From JALZEG01 sp046263255 (lineage in GTDB: Bacteria; Actinomycetota; CADDZG01; WHSQ01), in contig JBHELD010000041.1 in the NCBI GenBank assembly GCA_046263255.1, positions 1 through 64,000 on the forward strand: a DNA stretch of 64,000 nucleotides, written 5' to 3'. A program made the position numbers and the translations under genes. The notes beneath the pieces are model-generated. The model was not told the DNA's origin, did not search any database, and saw nothing but the letters and a program-made list of their open reading frames with translations. The first letter of the stretch is position 1. Every line of letters starts with the position of its first letter. This document shows positions 1 through 7,529 of the stretch, piece after piece.

Positions 1-260
1 AGCGGGCGGGAGAAGGTCATGTCCTTCTCCTTGCACTCGTCCTCGTCGAACTTGGGGTCCTCGAAGCGGTGCGAGAGGAACTGGAGCGCGAGGTTCCCCG
101 TGAAGTCCTCTACCGGTGAGATGTCCCGCAGCGTCTCGCCCAGGCCCTTGTCCAGGAACCAGTCGAACGACTCCTTCTGGACCGAGATCAGGTTGGGCGG
201 GGGCAGGACTTCGGCAAGCTTCGCGAAGGAACGGCGTTCGCGCACGGCGTTAGACGACAA
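1..260 (-). CDS. rpoB: RNA polymerase beta subunit, 5' end only
   Basis: Only the first 86 codons lie in the window; the gene runs off the left edge. Read leftward from a TTG start at 260, the translation begins SSNAVRERRSFAKLAEVLP and continues with NLISVQKESFDWFLDKGL and an acidic segment, the usual N-terminal beta-subunit pattern. AGGAGG lies about 7 nt before the TTG, which fixes this start. RpoB is the catalytic beta subunit of RNA polymerase. It follows rplL as in most bacteria, but after a 484-nt gap that holds its own sigma-A-like promoter. Gene identity is secure; the rest of the protein cannot be judged here. Confidence 0.93.
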   Translation of the reverse strand, partial: MSSNAVRERRSFAKLAEVLPPPNLISVQKESFDWFLDKGLGETLRDISPVEDFTGNLALQFLSHRFEDPKFDEDECKEKDMTFSRP

Positions 261-305
261 ACGGGCCTCCTGTGAGCCGGAACTATGCGGGGAGGACTCG
301 AGACC

Positions 306-339
306 GGACGGAAGGGCTCCCCTTTATGCCCGTCCGTCC
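306..339 (-). promoter_or_regulatory. hairpin in rpoB leader
   Basis: GGACGG and CCGTCC flank an inner GGGC/GCCC pair with a 2x2 internal mismatch and a ten-base loop. It lies between the inferred rpoB transcription start (about 416) and the rpoB ribosome-binding site. There is no T-run, so it is not an obvious terminator. Function unknown. Confidence 0.4.
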
Positions 340-422
340 TTCCCCGACTGGTACGCCGTGGGCGGTTCTTAGCCGCGCGACAGGGCGCGTCGAACAGCCG
401 GGGTGCGGACACACGAAGACCC

Positions 423-452
423 AGTATAGGCAGGCGCCCATACCGGCGTCAA
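423..452 (-). promoter_or_regulatory. sigma-A-type promoter for rpoB
   Basis: Read on the minus strand: TTGACG (452-447), 18-nt spacer, TATACT (428-423). Both boxes are near the vegetative consensus, which stands out in such GC-rich DNA. Transcription would start near 416 and give a leader of about 155 nt before the rpoB TTG. Confidence 0.65.
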
Positions 453-609
453 ACGAAACGCTCAATACGCACAGAAGCTCGTTAGAACTCCCTGGATATG
501 AAGTTGCGGGGACTGTATTCCCCCAAGTGCCCGAGGTCAACCTTTTTCCCGAACCGCGCCTCCGGCACGGCCGCTGCGGGCGGCCCCGGTTCGAGCGAGG
601 ACGGTCCCT

Positions 610-652
610 GCCCGGAGCGACGGCTTGAAGGTTGCGCCTGAGCGGAGCGGCA
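610..652. repeat. dispersed 43-bp repeat, copy 1
   Basis: Begins GCCCGGAGCGA and ends CTGAGCGGAGCGGCA. It matches 13283-13325 at 37 of 43 positions with no gaps. Both copies are intergenic and lie beside regulatory genes (rpoB and an ECF sigma factor). Confidence 0.6.
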
Positions 653-688
653 GGGCCGCTCGCAGCGGACCAGTGGAGCCGGCGCGTG

Positions 689-720
689 GCGGCCCCGGGC
701 TAAGCCTCGTCCGGGGCCGC
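689..720 (-). terminator. rplL-rpoB attenuator-like hairpin
   Basis: A perfect 10-bp stem (GCGGCCCCGG / CCGGGGCCGC) with a 12-nt loop begins 25 nt after the rplL stop codon. There is no U-run. Partial terminators are classic between rplL and rpoB, so attenuation rather than full termination is likely. Confidence 0.55.
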
Positions 721-744
721 TTGCATTGCTTCGGTTGGGGTGGG

Positions 745-1143
745 CTACTTGACCTCTACGGTCGCTCCCGCGCCTTCGAGCTTGGCCCTCGCCTCGTCGG
801 CCTGCTCTTTGTTGACCTTCTCGAGGACGGGTTTCGGGGCCCCGTCGACCAGGTCCTTGGCCTCCTTCAGGCCGAGGCTCGTGAGCGCTCGAACCTCCTT
901 GATGACCTGGATCTTCTTGTCGCCTGCCGCGGACAGGACGACGTCGAACTCGTCCTTCTCCTCCTCGGCCGCGGCGCCGTCGGTCGCGGCTGCGCCACCG
1001 CCGCCCGGTGCCGCGACGGCCACGGGGGCCGCGGCGGTTACGCCGAACTTCTCCTCGAACGCCTTCACGAACTCCGAGAGCTCGAGAACCGTCCACCCTG
1101 CGATCGCGTCCAGGACCTGCTCCTGGGTGAGCGTGTCGGCCAT
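745..1143 (-). CDS. rplL: 50S ribosomal protein L7/L12
   Basis: A 132-residue protein of normal family length. It has the N-terminal dimerisation segment (LTQEQVLDAIAGWTVLELSE), an Ala/Gly-rich hinge near residues 38-62 and the C-terminal domain containing KIQVIKEVRALTSLGLKEAKDLV, the factor-binding face. L7/L12 binds L10 and recruits translational GTPases to the ribosome. It lies 3 nt after rplJ and is surely co-transcribed with it. Identification is certain. Confidence 0.98.
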   Translation of the reverse strand: MADTLTQEQVLDAIAGWTVLELSEFVKAFEEKFGVTAAAPVAVAAPGGGGAAATDGAAAEEEKDEFDVVLSAAGDKKIQVIKEVRALTSLGLKEAKDLVDGAPKPVLEKVNKEQADEARAKLEGAGATVEVK

Positions 1144-1146
1144 GTC

Positions 1147-1923
1147 CTACTCCTCCTCCTCAGAACCTGTGTCGGTGGTTGCGTCTGTCGCGCTTGCCTC
1201 GGGGGCCGCGGCGGCCTGGTCGACGGCCTCGGGGAGGTCGGCCGGGGGCTCGCCGGCGGCGTCGGGTGCGCCGGCTCCGCCGGGTGCGGAATCCTCGTTT
1301 ACTTCCTCTGGTGCGGCCTGGGCGCTCGCGTCCTCGGGTGCGGCCGCGGCCTCGGGTGCGGCCGCGGCCTCGGGGGCTGCGGCACCGGTCGGCGACGGGA
1401 GCTCGCCCGACTCCTTTTTCTCGACCACCTGGGCGAGCATCGAGCCGAGGTTCCGGAGCAACGCCGAGAAGACGTTGACAGTCTGCTGCGCCGGCTGGTT
1501 GACGAGCATCGCGATCTTCGCGAGGAGAACCTCCCGCGGCTCGATGCTCGCAAGCGCCCGCGCCTGGTCGGCATCGAGGATCTTGCCCTTCAGCACCCCG
1601 CCCTTCACGACGAGCACGGGAAAGCGCCGCGCGGCGTCGTCGAGGGCCTTGGCCGCGGCGACGGCGTCGCCCTTCACGAACGCGATCGCGGTGGGTCCGG
1701 TGAGCAACCCCGCGAGCTCCTCGAGCCCGCTCTCCCGCGCCGCGATGCGCACGAGCGTGTTCTTCAGGACCTTGTAGTCGGCGTCGGCCTCCCTCAGAGC
1801 CCCGCGCACCTCGGCGAGCTCCGTCACCGACAGCCCGCGGTACTCCGTCAGGAGGGCGGCGTTCGCCTCGCCGAAGCGGCTGGAGATCTCCTCTACGGCC
1901 GCGACCTTCTCGGGTCTCGCCAT
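1147..1923 (-). CDS. rplJ: 50S ribosomal protein L10 with acidic extension
   Basis: L10 forms the base of the ribosomal stalk and binds L7/L12 dimers. The conserved part covers about residues 1-175 (ARPEKVAAVEEISSRF, LLTEYRGLSVTELAEVR, LKNTLVRIAA). ATG at 1923 is preceded by AAAGGAGC. The protein is 258 residues, about 80 longer than usual: after residue about 175 it carries an Ala/Pro/Glu-rich tail ending in EEEE, probably disordered. A leader hairpin upstream suggests autogenous control. The tail is unusual but the identity is certain. Confidence 0.97.
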   Translation of the reverse strand: MARPEKVAAVEEISSRFGEANAALLTEYRGLSVTELAEVRGALREADADYKVLKNTLVRIAARESGLEELAGLLTGPTAIAFVKGDAVAAAKALDDAARRFPVLVVKGGVLKGKILDADQARALASIEPREVLLAKIAMLVNQPAQQTVNVFSALLRNLGSMLAQVVEKKESGELPSPTGAAAPEAAAAPEAAAAPEDASAQAAPEEVNEDSAPGGAGAPDAAGEPPADLPEAVDQAAAAPEASATDATTDTGSEEEE

Positions 1924-1955
1924 GCGTCTTGCTCCTTTGCCGTGGAAAGACAAAA

Positions 1956-1981
1956 GCGGCCGCCCCGGGACAGGCGACCGC
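1956..1981 (-). terminator. rplJ leader attenuator hairpin
   Basis: On the minus strand GCGGTCGCC pairs with GGCGGCCGC (nine pairs, one G-U) around an eight-base loop and is followed at once by TTTTG. It lies 33 nt before the rplJ start codon, where L10 leaders carry the L10-L12 autoregulatory structure. The U-tract makes it look like a transcription attenuator. Confidence 0.55.
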
Positions 1982-2157
1982 GCAAGAGCGCACCGCATCC
2001 GCCTGCGCCGGAGATTAAGGGCCGAGGCCCACCGGCGGTCTGGGGCAACGGGGGCAGGATAGCACCCGCTACGGCGGAGGCCATCCGCCCTGTCGCTGTG
2101 GCGCCGGGCACTTCGCCGCCGCGCCTCGCGCCGGATGTTTCTCGCATGAGGACCTGT

Positions 2158-3087
2158 ATGGGTGCCGGATGTGAGAAGCGTCCCGACGCCCTCGCTGCGC
2201 GGACGGCGGCGCGGCAGCACGGGGTGCTCACGCGGACTCAGATTCTCGACGCGGGCCTGACGAAGTCGATGCTGCACCGGAGGGTCCGGCAGGGACGCTT
2301 CGTCAGGATCCACCCCGGGGTCTATTGCGTGGCCGGCGCCCCGCATACGTTCGAGCAGCGGTGCTTCGCCGCCGCGGCGTGGGGCGGCGCCGATGCCGTC
2401 GTGTCCCACGCGACCGCGGCGCACCTGTGGCGCCTGGTGGACACCACGCCGCCGGCGTGCGACGTGTCCTGCCGCCGCAAGCGAACGCGACCCCCGGACG
2501 GCGTCCGCGCGCACTTCGCGACCGACCTCCGGCCTCGCGACAGGGGAAAGCTCCGGAACGTGCCGGTGACGTCGCCGGCGAGAACGCTGATCGACGTTGC
2601 GGGCGCGCTGCCGGAGTCACAGGTCGAGAAGGCCCTGCACGTCGCGATCCACACAGGCTGCGTCAACGCCGCGCTCCTGCGGGAGCGCGTCGCGCGGGCC
2701 CGGCGGGGGAGCCACGGCCCGGCGCTCCTGAGGAGGCTTCTCCGGGAACGCGGGTCGTTCGCGCACGTCCAGTCGCCTCTCGAGCGCTCGGTAGCGGCGG
2801 CGCTCACCGGCGGTGACCTTCCGCCCTTCAGCAGGGAGTATCCGGTGTACGCCGGCGGGCAGGTGTTCTACCTCGACTTCGCGTGGCCGCACTTCGGCGT
2901 CGGAGTCGAGGCCGACGGCCGCAGATGGCACTCAGACCCGCGCGCGTTCGAGAGCGACAGGACGAGGCAGAACGCACTGGCGGCCGCCGGCTGGCGCATC
3001 CTGCGGGTGACCGATCGGCAGATTGCCGAGACGCCTGATCTGATCCGGGTGCAGGTCGGGCGGCTCCTGGCGGGGGCTAGGGCGTGA
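2158..3087 (+). CDS. AbiEi-type HTH / DUF559 endonuclease-fold protein
   Basis: A 309-residue protein on the opposite strand to its ribosomal neighbours. Residues about 10-60 (ALAARTAARQHGVLTRTQIL, then RFVRIHPGVYCVAG) match the winged-helix domain of AbiEi-like antitoxins. The last 100 residues (FYLDFAWPHFGVGVEADGRR, WHSDP, GWRILRVTDRQI) are a DUF559 Vsr-like nuclease fold. Such fusions are common and mostly uncharacterised in Actinobacteria. ATG 2158 is preferred because GAGGA lies 6 nt upstream; ATG 2146 is also in frame. No partner toxin is adjacent. It interrupts the rplKA-rplJL cluster, implying insertion. Confidence 0.8.
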   Translation: MGAGCEKRPDALAARTAARQHGVLTRTQILDAGLTKSMLHRRVRQGRFVRIHPGVYCVAGAPHTFEQRCFAAAAWGGADAVVSHATAAHLWRLVDTTPPACDVSCRRKRTRPPDGVRAHFATDLRPRDRGKLRNVPVTSPARTLIDVAGALPESQVEKALHVAIHTGCVNAALLRERVARARRGSHGPALLRRLLRERGSFAHVQSPLERSVAAALTGGDLPPFSREYPVYAGGQVFYLDFAWPHFGVGVEADGRRWHSDPRAFESDRTRQNALAAAGWRILRVTDRQIAETPDLIRVQVGRLLAGARA

Positions 3088-3400
3088 CCGCGCCCCCCGC
3101 GCGCCAGTACTCGCTCCCTTCTCTCGCCATGAAGCCCTCGTCCACCAGGTACCACCGCCGAGGATCTCGTTCACGTCCGCCTCGGTGTAGCGCCATCCGG
3201 GCTCGAACTCCTGGCCGGTTCGCCGCCGAGGAGGCCGCCGGACGTCAGCCGGGCCACCGCCTGCTCGACGGCCTTGGGCTCCAGCCGGTCGCGGCGACGA
3301 TCGCGTCGACCGTCCGCGCGCCGAGGACTATCGCTGCCGCCACCCGCAGACGGGCGGGCTCTGCGAGGAGCCCCAGCAGGCGGGCCGCCTCCGAGCCCAA
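3077..3400 (-). pseudogene. decayed DUF2087 / ArsR-like regulator
   Basis: Not an open frame. Read leftward after the rplA stop, one frame gives an HTH-like stretch (ARLLGLLAEPARLRV, then TVDAIVAATG). A shift near 3280 continues it as LEPKAVEQAVARLTSGGLL. A shift near 3215 gives EFEPGWRYTEADVNEILGG, and one near 3155 gives WYLVDEGFMAREGSEYWR before a stop at 3077. These are the expected pieces, in order, of an HTH plus DUF2087 protein whose middle is missing. The possible start is TTG 3400, 3 nt after rplA. At least three frameshifts plus a deletion imply a dead gene; sequencing error is less likely. Confidence 0.65.
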
Positions 3401-3403
3401 CGG

Positions 3404-4129
3404 TCAGACCGAGGCGGGCTCGAGGTCTTCCGCGACGTCCTTCGACTTCGCGGGGTCGATGCGGACGCCGGGGCCCATCGTCGTCGAGACCGTGATGCTC
3501 TTCAGGTAGCGGCCCTTCGCGGCGGCGGGCTTCGCACGCACGATCTCGTCGATGACCGCGGCGTAGTTCTCGATCAGGTCGTTCTCGGGGAACGACTTCT
3601 TGCCGATGATCAGGTGGAGGTTGCCGTGCCGGTCCGTGCGGTACTCGACCTGGCCCCCCTTGATGTCGCCTACGGCCCGGGCGACGTCGTCGGTGACGGT
3701 GCCGGACTTCGGGTTCGGCATGAGGCCCCGGGGGCCGAGCACGCGGCCGAGCTTTCCGACGATCGGCATCATGTCGGGGCTCGCGACCACCGCGTCGAAG
3801 TCGAGCCACCCGCCCGTGATCCGCTCGGCGAGATCCTCGGCGCCGACCTCGTCCGCCCCCGCCTCGCGCGCGGCGAGCGCGTTCTCGCCCTTGGCGAAGA
3901 CGACCACGCGCATGGTCTTGCCGGTGCCCTTCGGAAGCGCGATCGCCCCGCGCACCATCTGGTCGGCCTTCCGCGGGTCGACGCCGAGGCGGATGTTCAG
4001 CTCGACGGTCTCGTCGAACTTCGACGAGGGGACCTGCTTCAGGATCCGGAGCGCGTCCGGCGGCGAGTAGAGCTTGTCGCGGTCGACGAGCTTCATCGAC
4101 TCGGCATAACGCTTGCCTTGCTTCGCCAT
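3404..4129 (-). CDS. rplA: 50S ribosomal protein L1
   Basis: 241 residues, normal length. Typical stretches are GKRYAESMKLVDRDKLYSP, ETVELNIRLGVDPRKADQMV, GKLGRVLGPRGLMPNPKSGT and VEYRTDRHGNLHLIIGKKSF. L1 forms the mobile L1 stalk of the 50S subunit near the E site and often represses its own operon. It lies 60 nt after rplK in the same direction. In most bacteria rplJ follows directly; here the decayed regulator and an opposite-strand gene lie in between. Confidence 0.98.
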   Translation of the reverse strand: MAKQGKRYAESMKLVDRDKLYSPPDALRILKQVPSSKFDETVELNIRLGVDPRKADQMVRGAIALPKGTGKTMRVVVFAKGENALAAREAGADEVGAEDLAERITGGWLDFDAVVASPDMMPIVGKLGRVLGPRGLMPNPKSGTVTDDVARAVGDIKGGQVEYRTDRHGNLHLIIGKKSFPENDLIENYAAVIDEIVRAKPAAAKGRYLKSITVSTTMGPGVRIDPAKSKDVAEDLEPASV

Positions 4130-4189
4130 GTCTTCCTCCTCGTGGTCCGCGGCGGGCGCCCTAGCCCGCCTCCCACTTCGCCGGGGTGA

Positions 4190-4624
4190 CTAGGAGATCG
4201 TGATGCCCATGCTGCGGGCGGTGCCTTCGACGATCTTCATCGCGGCGTCGATGTCGTTGGCGTTCAGGTCGGGCATCTTCGTCTCGGCGATCTCACGCAC
4301 CTGGTCCCGAGTGACGGTCGCGACCTTCGTGCGGTTCGGCTCGGACGACCCCTTGTCGATCCCGGCCTTCTGACGGAGCAGGACTGCGGCCGGGGGCGTC
4401 TTCGTCACGAAGGTGAACGAGCGGTCCTCGTACACGGTGATCTCCACCGGCACGACGGTCCCGGTCTGGTTCTGCGTCGCCGCGTTGTACTGCTTGCAGA
4501 ACTCCATGATGTTGATGCCGGCCTGGCCGAGCGCCGGACCGACCGGGGGCGCCGGCGTGGCCTGACCCCCCGTGATCTGGAGCTTCAGTATCTGTGCGAC
4601 CTTCTTACGGCGTGCGCCACCCAT
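4190..4624 (-). CDS. rplK: 50S ribosomal protein L11
   Basis: 144 residues, normal length. The N-terminal domain has KLQITGGQATPAPPVGPALG and the Pro-rich GINIMEFCKQYNAAT segment; the C-terminal rRNA-binding domain has VTRDQVREIAETKMPDLNAN. L11 organises the GTPase-associated centre and is the target of thiopeptides and stringent-response sensing. It lies 25 nt after nusG and before rplA, the standard order. Confidence 0.98.
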   Translation of the reverse strand: MGGARRKKVAQILKLQITGGQATPAPPVGPALGQAGINIMEFCKQYNAATQNQTGTVVPVEITVYEDRSFTFVTKTPPAAVLLRQKAGIDKGSSEPNRTKVATVTRDQVREIAETKMPDLNANDIDAAMKIVEGTARSMGITIS

Positions 4625-4649
4625 GACGTGGTTCTCCTTCTTTTCCCGG

Positions 4650-5597
4650 CTAGAGCTTCGCGACCTGGTCGAAGCCGAGCTCGACCGGAGTCTCGCGGCC
4701 GAAGATGTTCACCAGCACCTTGAGCTTCGACTGGTCGACGTTGATCTCGGAGATCGACCCGGTGAAGTTCGCGAACGGGCCGGACGTCACCCTCACGCTC
4801 TCCTGCTCCTCGAACTCGAGGCGCGGCTTCAGCTTCTTCTGGTCCGGCTTGACCTGGAGGATCTTGTCGACCTCGCGGTCCGACAGCGGCGTGGGCTTGG
4901 CGCCCGATCCGACGAAGCCGGTCACGCCCGGCGTGTTCCGCACGACGTACCAGGAGTCGTCCTCCAGGTACATGCGGCACAGCAGGTAGCCGGGGAAGAC
5001 CTTCTTCTGGACGACCTGCTTCTTCCCGCTCTTGATCTCCATCACGTCTTCCATCGGGATCACGACCTCGAAGACCTTGTCCTCGACGTGCATCGACGCG
5101 ATACGGGACAGCAGGTTCGCCTTGACCTTGTTCTCGTAGCCGGCGTACGTATGGATCACGTACCAGTCGCCGGGCCGCTCGTTCGGAGGGATCGATCGCT
5201 CCTCGTAGAGCTCGGCCTCGGACGGCCCCTCGTCCCCTATTTCGGCCTCGCCGGCCGGGGCAGCCGTCGCGGTCGCGGCCTCGTCCGCCGCCGCGGCGGG
5301 GCTCACGTCGGCGGCGTCGGCGGCCGAGGTCGTGCGGTCGGCGTTCTCTGCAGGGTCCGGGTCGAGACGCGGCAGCGACTCGGCTTCGGCCGCCGTGGTC
5401 GCGGCCTCGTTCGCGTCACCGGGGGCCTCGGCTGCGTCGCCGGGAGCCTCGGCCATCGCGGTCGCGGCGCCGTCGCCGGCGTCCGGCCCGGGGTCGGGAT
5501 CCATCGCGGGCACGTCGGTCTCGGGCTGCGGAGCGACGATCCCCGCCGCCTCCTCGCGCTTCCCGGGCTGGTCGAGCTCCGTGTCGTTCATGCTCAT
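4650..5597 (-). CDS. nusG: transcription antitermination factor NusG, long N-terminal extension
   Basis: The C-terminal 175 residues are canonical: NGN domain beginning DWYVIHTYAGYENKVKANLL, KVFPGYLLCRMYLEDDSWY and NTPGVTGFVGSG, then a KOW domain (VRVTSGPFANFTGSISEIN). NusG binds RNA polymerase and links it to Rho and to ribosomes. About 140 preceding residues are Ala/Glu/Asp/Pro-rich and probably disordered; extensions occur in actinobacterial NusG but this one is long. ATG 5597 overlaps the secE stop as TGATG; ATG 5591 is an alternative. Total 315 residues. Confidence 0.96.
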   Translation of the reverse strand: MSMNDTELDQPGKREEAAGIVAPQPETDVPAMDPDPGPDAGDGAATAMAEAPGDAAEAPGDANEAATTAAEAESLPRLDPDPAENADRTTSAADAADVSPAAAADEAATATAAPAGEAEIGDEGPSEAELYEERSIPPNERPGDWYVIHTYAGYENKVKANLLSRIASMHVEDKVFEVVIPMEDVMEIKSGKKQVVQKKVFPGYLLCRMYLEDDSWYVVRNTPGVTGFVGSGAKPTPLSDREVDKILQVKPDQKKLKPRLEFEEQESVRVTSGPFANFTGSISEINVDQSKLKVLVNIFGRETPVELGFDQVAKL

Positions 5598-5878
5598 CAA
5601 TCGATGTCGTAAAGGACGAGGACGCCCTTCGCGAAGATGTAGTCCATCCCGAAGATGATCGCGGCGATCACGACGACGCTGACGAAGACGACCGTCGAGT
5701 ACGCGACGACCTCTTTACGCGTTGGCCAGGCGACCTTCTTCAGCTCGGCGAAGACCTCCCTGACGAAGTCGCGGGGCTTCGTCCGCTCCTTGTTCACGGG
5801 AGCGGTCGTGGGAACGCGCGGCTGCTTGCGCCGCTGCTCCTCTTCCTTCTTCATGAGACGCTTGTACTGCCTGTTCAC
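5597..5878 (-). CDS. secE: preprotein translocase subunit SecE
   Basis: A 93-residue protein with a basic N terminus and one C-terminal membrane segment (about residues 58-80). The signature FVREVFAELKKVAWPTRKEV lies just before it. SecE clamps SecY in the SecYEG channel. It sits immediately before nusG with overlapping stop and start, as in nearly all bacteria. tRNA-Trp, commonly adjacent to secE in related genomes, is here more than 6 kb upstream. Confidence 0.95.
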   Translation of the reverse strand: MNRQYKRLMKKEEEQRRKQPRVPTTAPVNKERTKPRDFVREVFAELKKVAWPTRKEVVAYSTVVFVSVVVIAAIIFGMDYIFAKGVLVLYDID

Positions 5879-5988
5879 GAGATCCCTTCCTCGATCCCCC
5901 GGACGCGACTCGTAAAGGTCCGTACTGAGGGGGGAGAACGAAAAACCAGGTTAGCACGTCGGCGCGCCGGCGGGCCTGGCCGGAACGG

Positions 5989-6798
5989 CTAGATGCCGCC
6001 GGTCAGCTCCTCGATCGGCAGCGGGTCCGCGGGCGGCGCCACCTCGATCGGCTCGTTGGGCCGGTCGATCGAGACCTGCAGCTCGAACCCCACGCCCAGA
6101 AGCCCTTCGAGCGCGTCGTGCAGCGCCCCGCGCGCCTCGGCGCCGAGGTCGACCGAGACGTCGAGACGCCTGAACGCGTCGTCGTCGTCCACCACGACCT
6201 CGAGCCGCGCCGATTCGACGGCCTCGTTCAGCCTCTCCGCCTCGTCGCCCTCGATCGGCGGGATGTCCAACGTCCCCGCGTCGCGGGCGAGGTCGAGCAG
6301 GTCGTTCAGCGCCGTCACGACGTCGAGCTCCCCGGCGATCGCCGTCGTCGGCACGCCGTCGAGCGCCGCGCCCTCCGAGACCTCCGGGTCGTCCACCCAC
6401 TTCCCCAGCTCCAGGTCGAAGAGCGGTCCCCCCTCGAGGTCGACGGCCCCCACCATCCCTGCGACCGATTCCGGAGGCAGCTCGTATGCCTGCCCGTCGA
6501 CCTCCGCGTACGCGGCGTCGCCGGTGAGGATCAGACCCGTCTCGGCCTCTTCGGGGGTGCCGAGGCGCCCGTACGTCAGATCCGCGACCGGCAGCGAGTC
6601 GTCCTCGGGCAACGAGAACGACCCCCTGACGAAGAAACCGCTTTCCTCACCTCCGTCCGTCTCCGCCTGCAGCCGGAAACCGAGCACGCCGCTGCGGATG
6701 TCGCGGAGGCTGGTGGCCGCGGTGGCCAGCGGGTCCTCCGAGATCGTGCCGCAGGAGGCCGCCGCCAGCGCGGCGCAACAGAGAGCTCGGAGCCTCAT
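5989..6798 (-). CDS. LppX/LolA-like lipoprotein, last gene of the peptide operon
   Basis: A 269-residue lipoprotein with signal peptide and lipobox AASC (Cys about 16). The mature part has several strand-forming stretches (GVLGFRLQAETDGGEESGFF, EVVVDDDDAFRRLDVSVDL) and the layout of LppX/LprG/LolA-fold proteins that hold a lipid or hydrophobic ligand. Its ATG overlaps the stop of the preceding secreted-protein gene by 4 nt, so the two are translationally coupled. A carrier for a hydrophobic peptide or lipid is a reasonable guess; no catalytic motif is visible. Confidence 0.6.
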   Translation of the reverse strand: MRLRALCCAALAAASCGTISEDPLATAATSLRDIRSGVLGFRLQAETDGGEESGFFVRGSFSLPEDDSLPVADLTYGRLGTPEEAETGLILTGDAAYAEVDGQAYELPPESVAGMVGAVDLEGGPLFDLELGKWVDDPEVSEGAALDGVPTTAIAGELDVVTALNDLLDLARDAGTLDIPPIEGDEAERLNEAVESARLEVVVDDDDAFRRLDVSVDLGAEARGALHDALEGLLGVGFELQVSIDRPNEPIEVAPPADPLPIEELTGGI

Positions 6799-7526
6799 GG
6801 GCTGGCGCTTGGCTCCGGAGCGGGCGAAGAGGAATCGCCGGACTCCGCCGGCGAGCCGGCCGGCTCGGGGGAAGACGGGGGATCGGTTGAGTGCTCTTCC
6901 GACGTCTCGGCCGGCGACGGCTCGGTCGCCGGCGACGGGGCAACCGAAGGCTCACCCGGCTCCACGCCCGTGTCCGCGTCGTGCGCGCCCCCCGCCGCCA
7001 CCAGGTGGTCTTCCAGCACCGCGTCCAGGTCTTCCATGAGGAGGTCCACCTGCGCCTGTATCTCGAAGATCGTCAGGTCGTCGGACGATTTCGCGAGGTC
7101 GATCAACGCCTGGCGGATCGCGGCGAGCTCCTGATTGCCCTCGGCGTCGAAGTGGACGACGCCATCCGTCCCCAGCACGTACTGGTACGCGGACGCGAGC
7201 GTCTCGCAGGAGATGCAACTCTCGTTGACGGCGAGGGCGACGTTCTCCGGCGACACGATCGACGGGTCGCTCATGACGAGGACGACCTGGATCGCTACCG
7301 CGACCGTGCGGCAGTCCTCACAACTCGCGTACGCGACCGCCGCGTTGGAGCTGTCGACGACGTCGCTCATCGTGCGGTGCACGTTGAAGGCGAGCCTGAA
7401 GATCGACGAGCCGTCCTTCGTGTTGATCGCCACGGCCGCGGAGTCCTGGGCGAGGACGGGCCCGACCGCGAGCGCCGACAGCGCGATCGTGATCGCTACG
7501 ACGATGCGGGACTTTCGGCGGATCAT
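6795..7526 (-). CDS. secreted protein with two CxxC pairs and Ser/Pro tail
   Basis: A 243-residue exported protein: signal peptide (residues 1-26, cut near VLAQ), then a conserved-looking domain to about 150 and a low-complexity Ser/Pro/Glu tail. The domain has SSIFRLAFNVHRTM, SNAAVAYASCEDCRTVAVA and NESCISCETLASAYQ, so cysteine pairs C69/C72 and C104/C107 that could form disulfides or bind metal. I recall similar domains in actinobacterial hypothetical proteins beside peptide zinc metalloprotease genes, but no function is established to my knowledge. It begins 3 nt after the protease stop. The NAAVA motif recurs in the small peptides upstream. Confidence 0.65.
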   Translation of the reverse strand: MIRRKSRIVVAITIALSALAVGPVLAQDSAAVAINTKDGSSIFRLAFNVHRTMSDVVDSSNAAVAYASCEDCRTVAVAIQVVLVMSDPSIVSPENVALAVNESCISCETLASAYQYVLGTDGVVHFDAEGNQELAAIRQALIDLAKSSDDLTIFEIQAQVDLLMEDLDAVLEDHLVAAGGAHDADTGVEPGEPSVAPSPATEPSPAETSEEHSTDPPSSPEPAGSPAESGDSSSPAPEPSASP

Positions 7527-7529
7527 CGA

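Larger units (their letters stand above)
261..744 (-). other. rplL-rpoB intergenic region
   Basis: No credible gene lies in these 484 nt. They hold a strong hairpin just after rplL (689-720), one copy of a dispersed 43-bp repeat (610-652), a consensus-like promoter (423-452) and a second hairpin (306-339) in the inferred rpoB 5' untranslated region. Partial termination after rplL followed by re-initiation for rpoB is the simplest reading; this is inference. Confidence 0.6.

Noticed and set aside
625..3087. An 820-codon plus-strand open frame covering rplL and rplJ
   Set aside because: It is antisense to two certain ribosomal genes; only its last part (from 2158) is a real gene with its own start and RBS.
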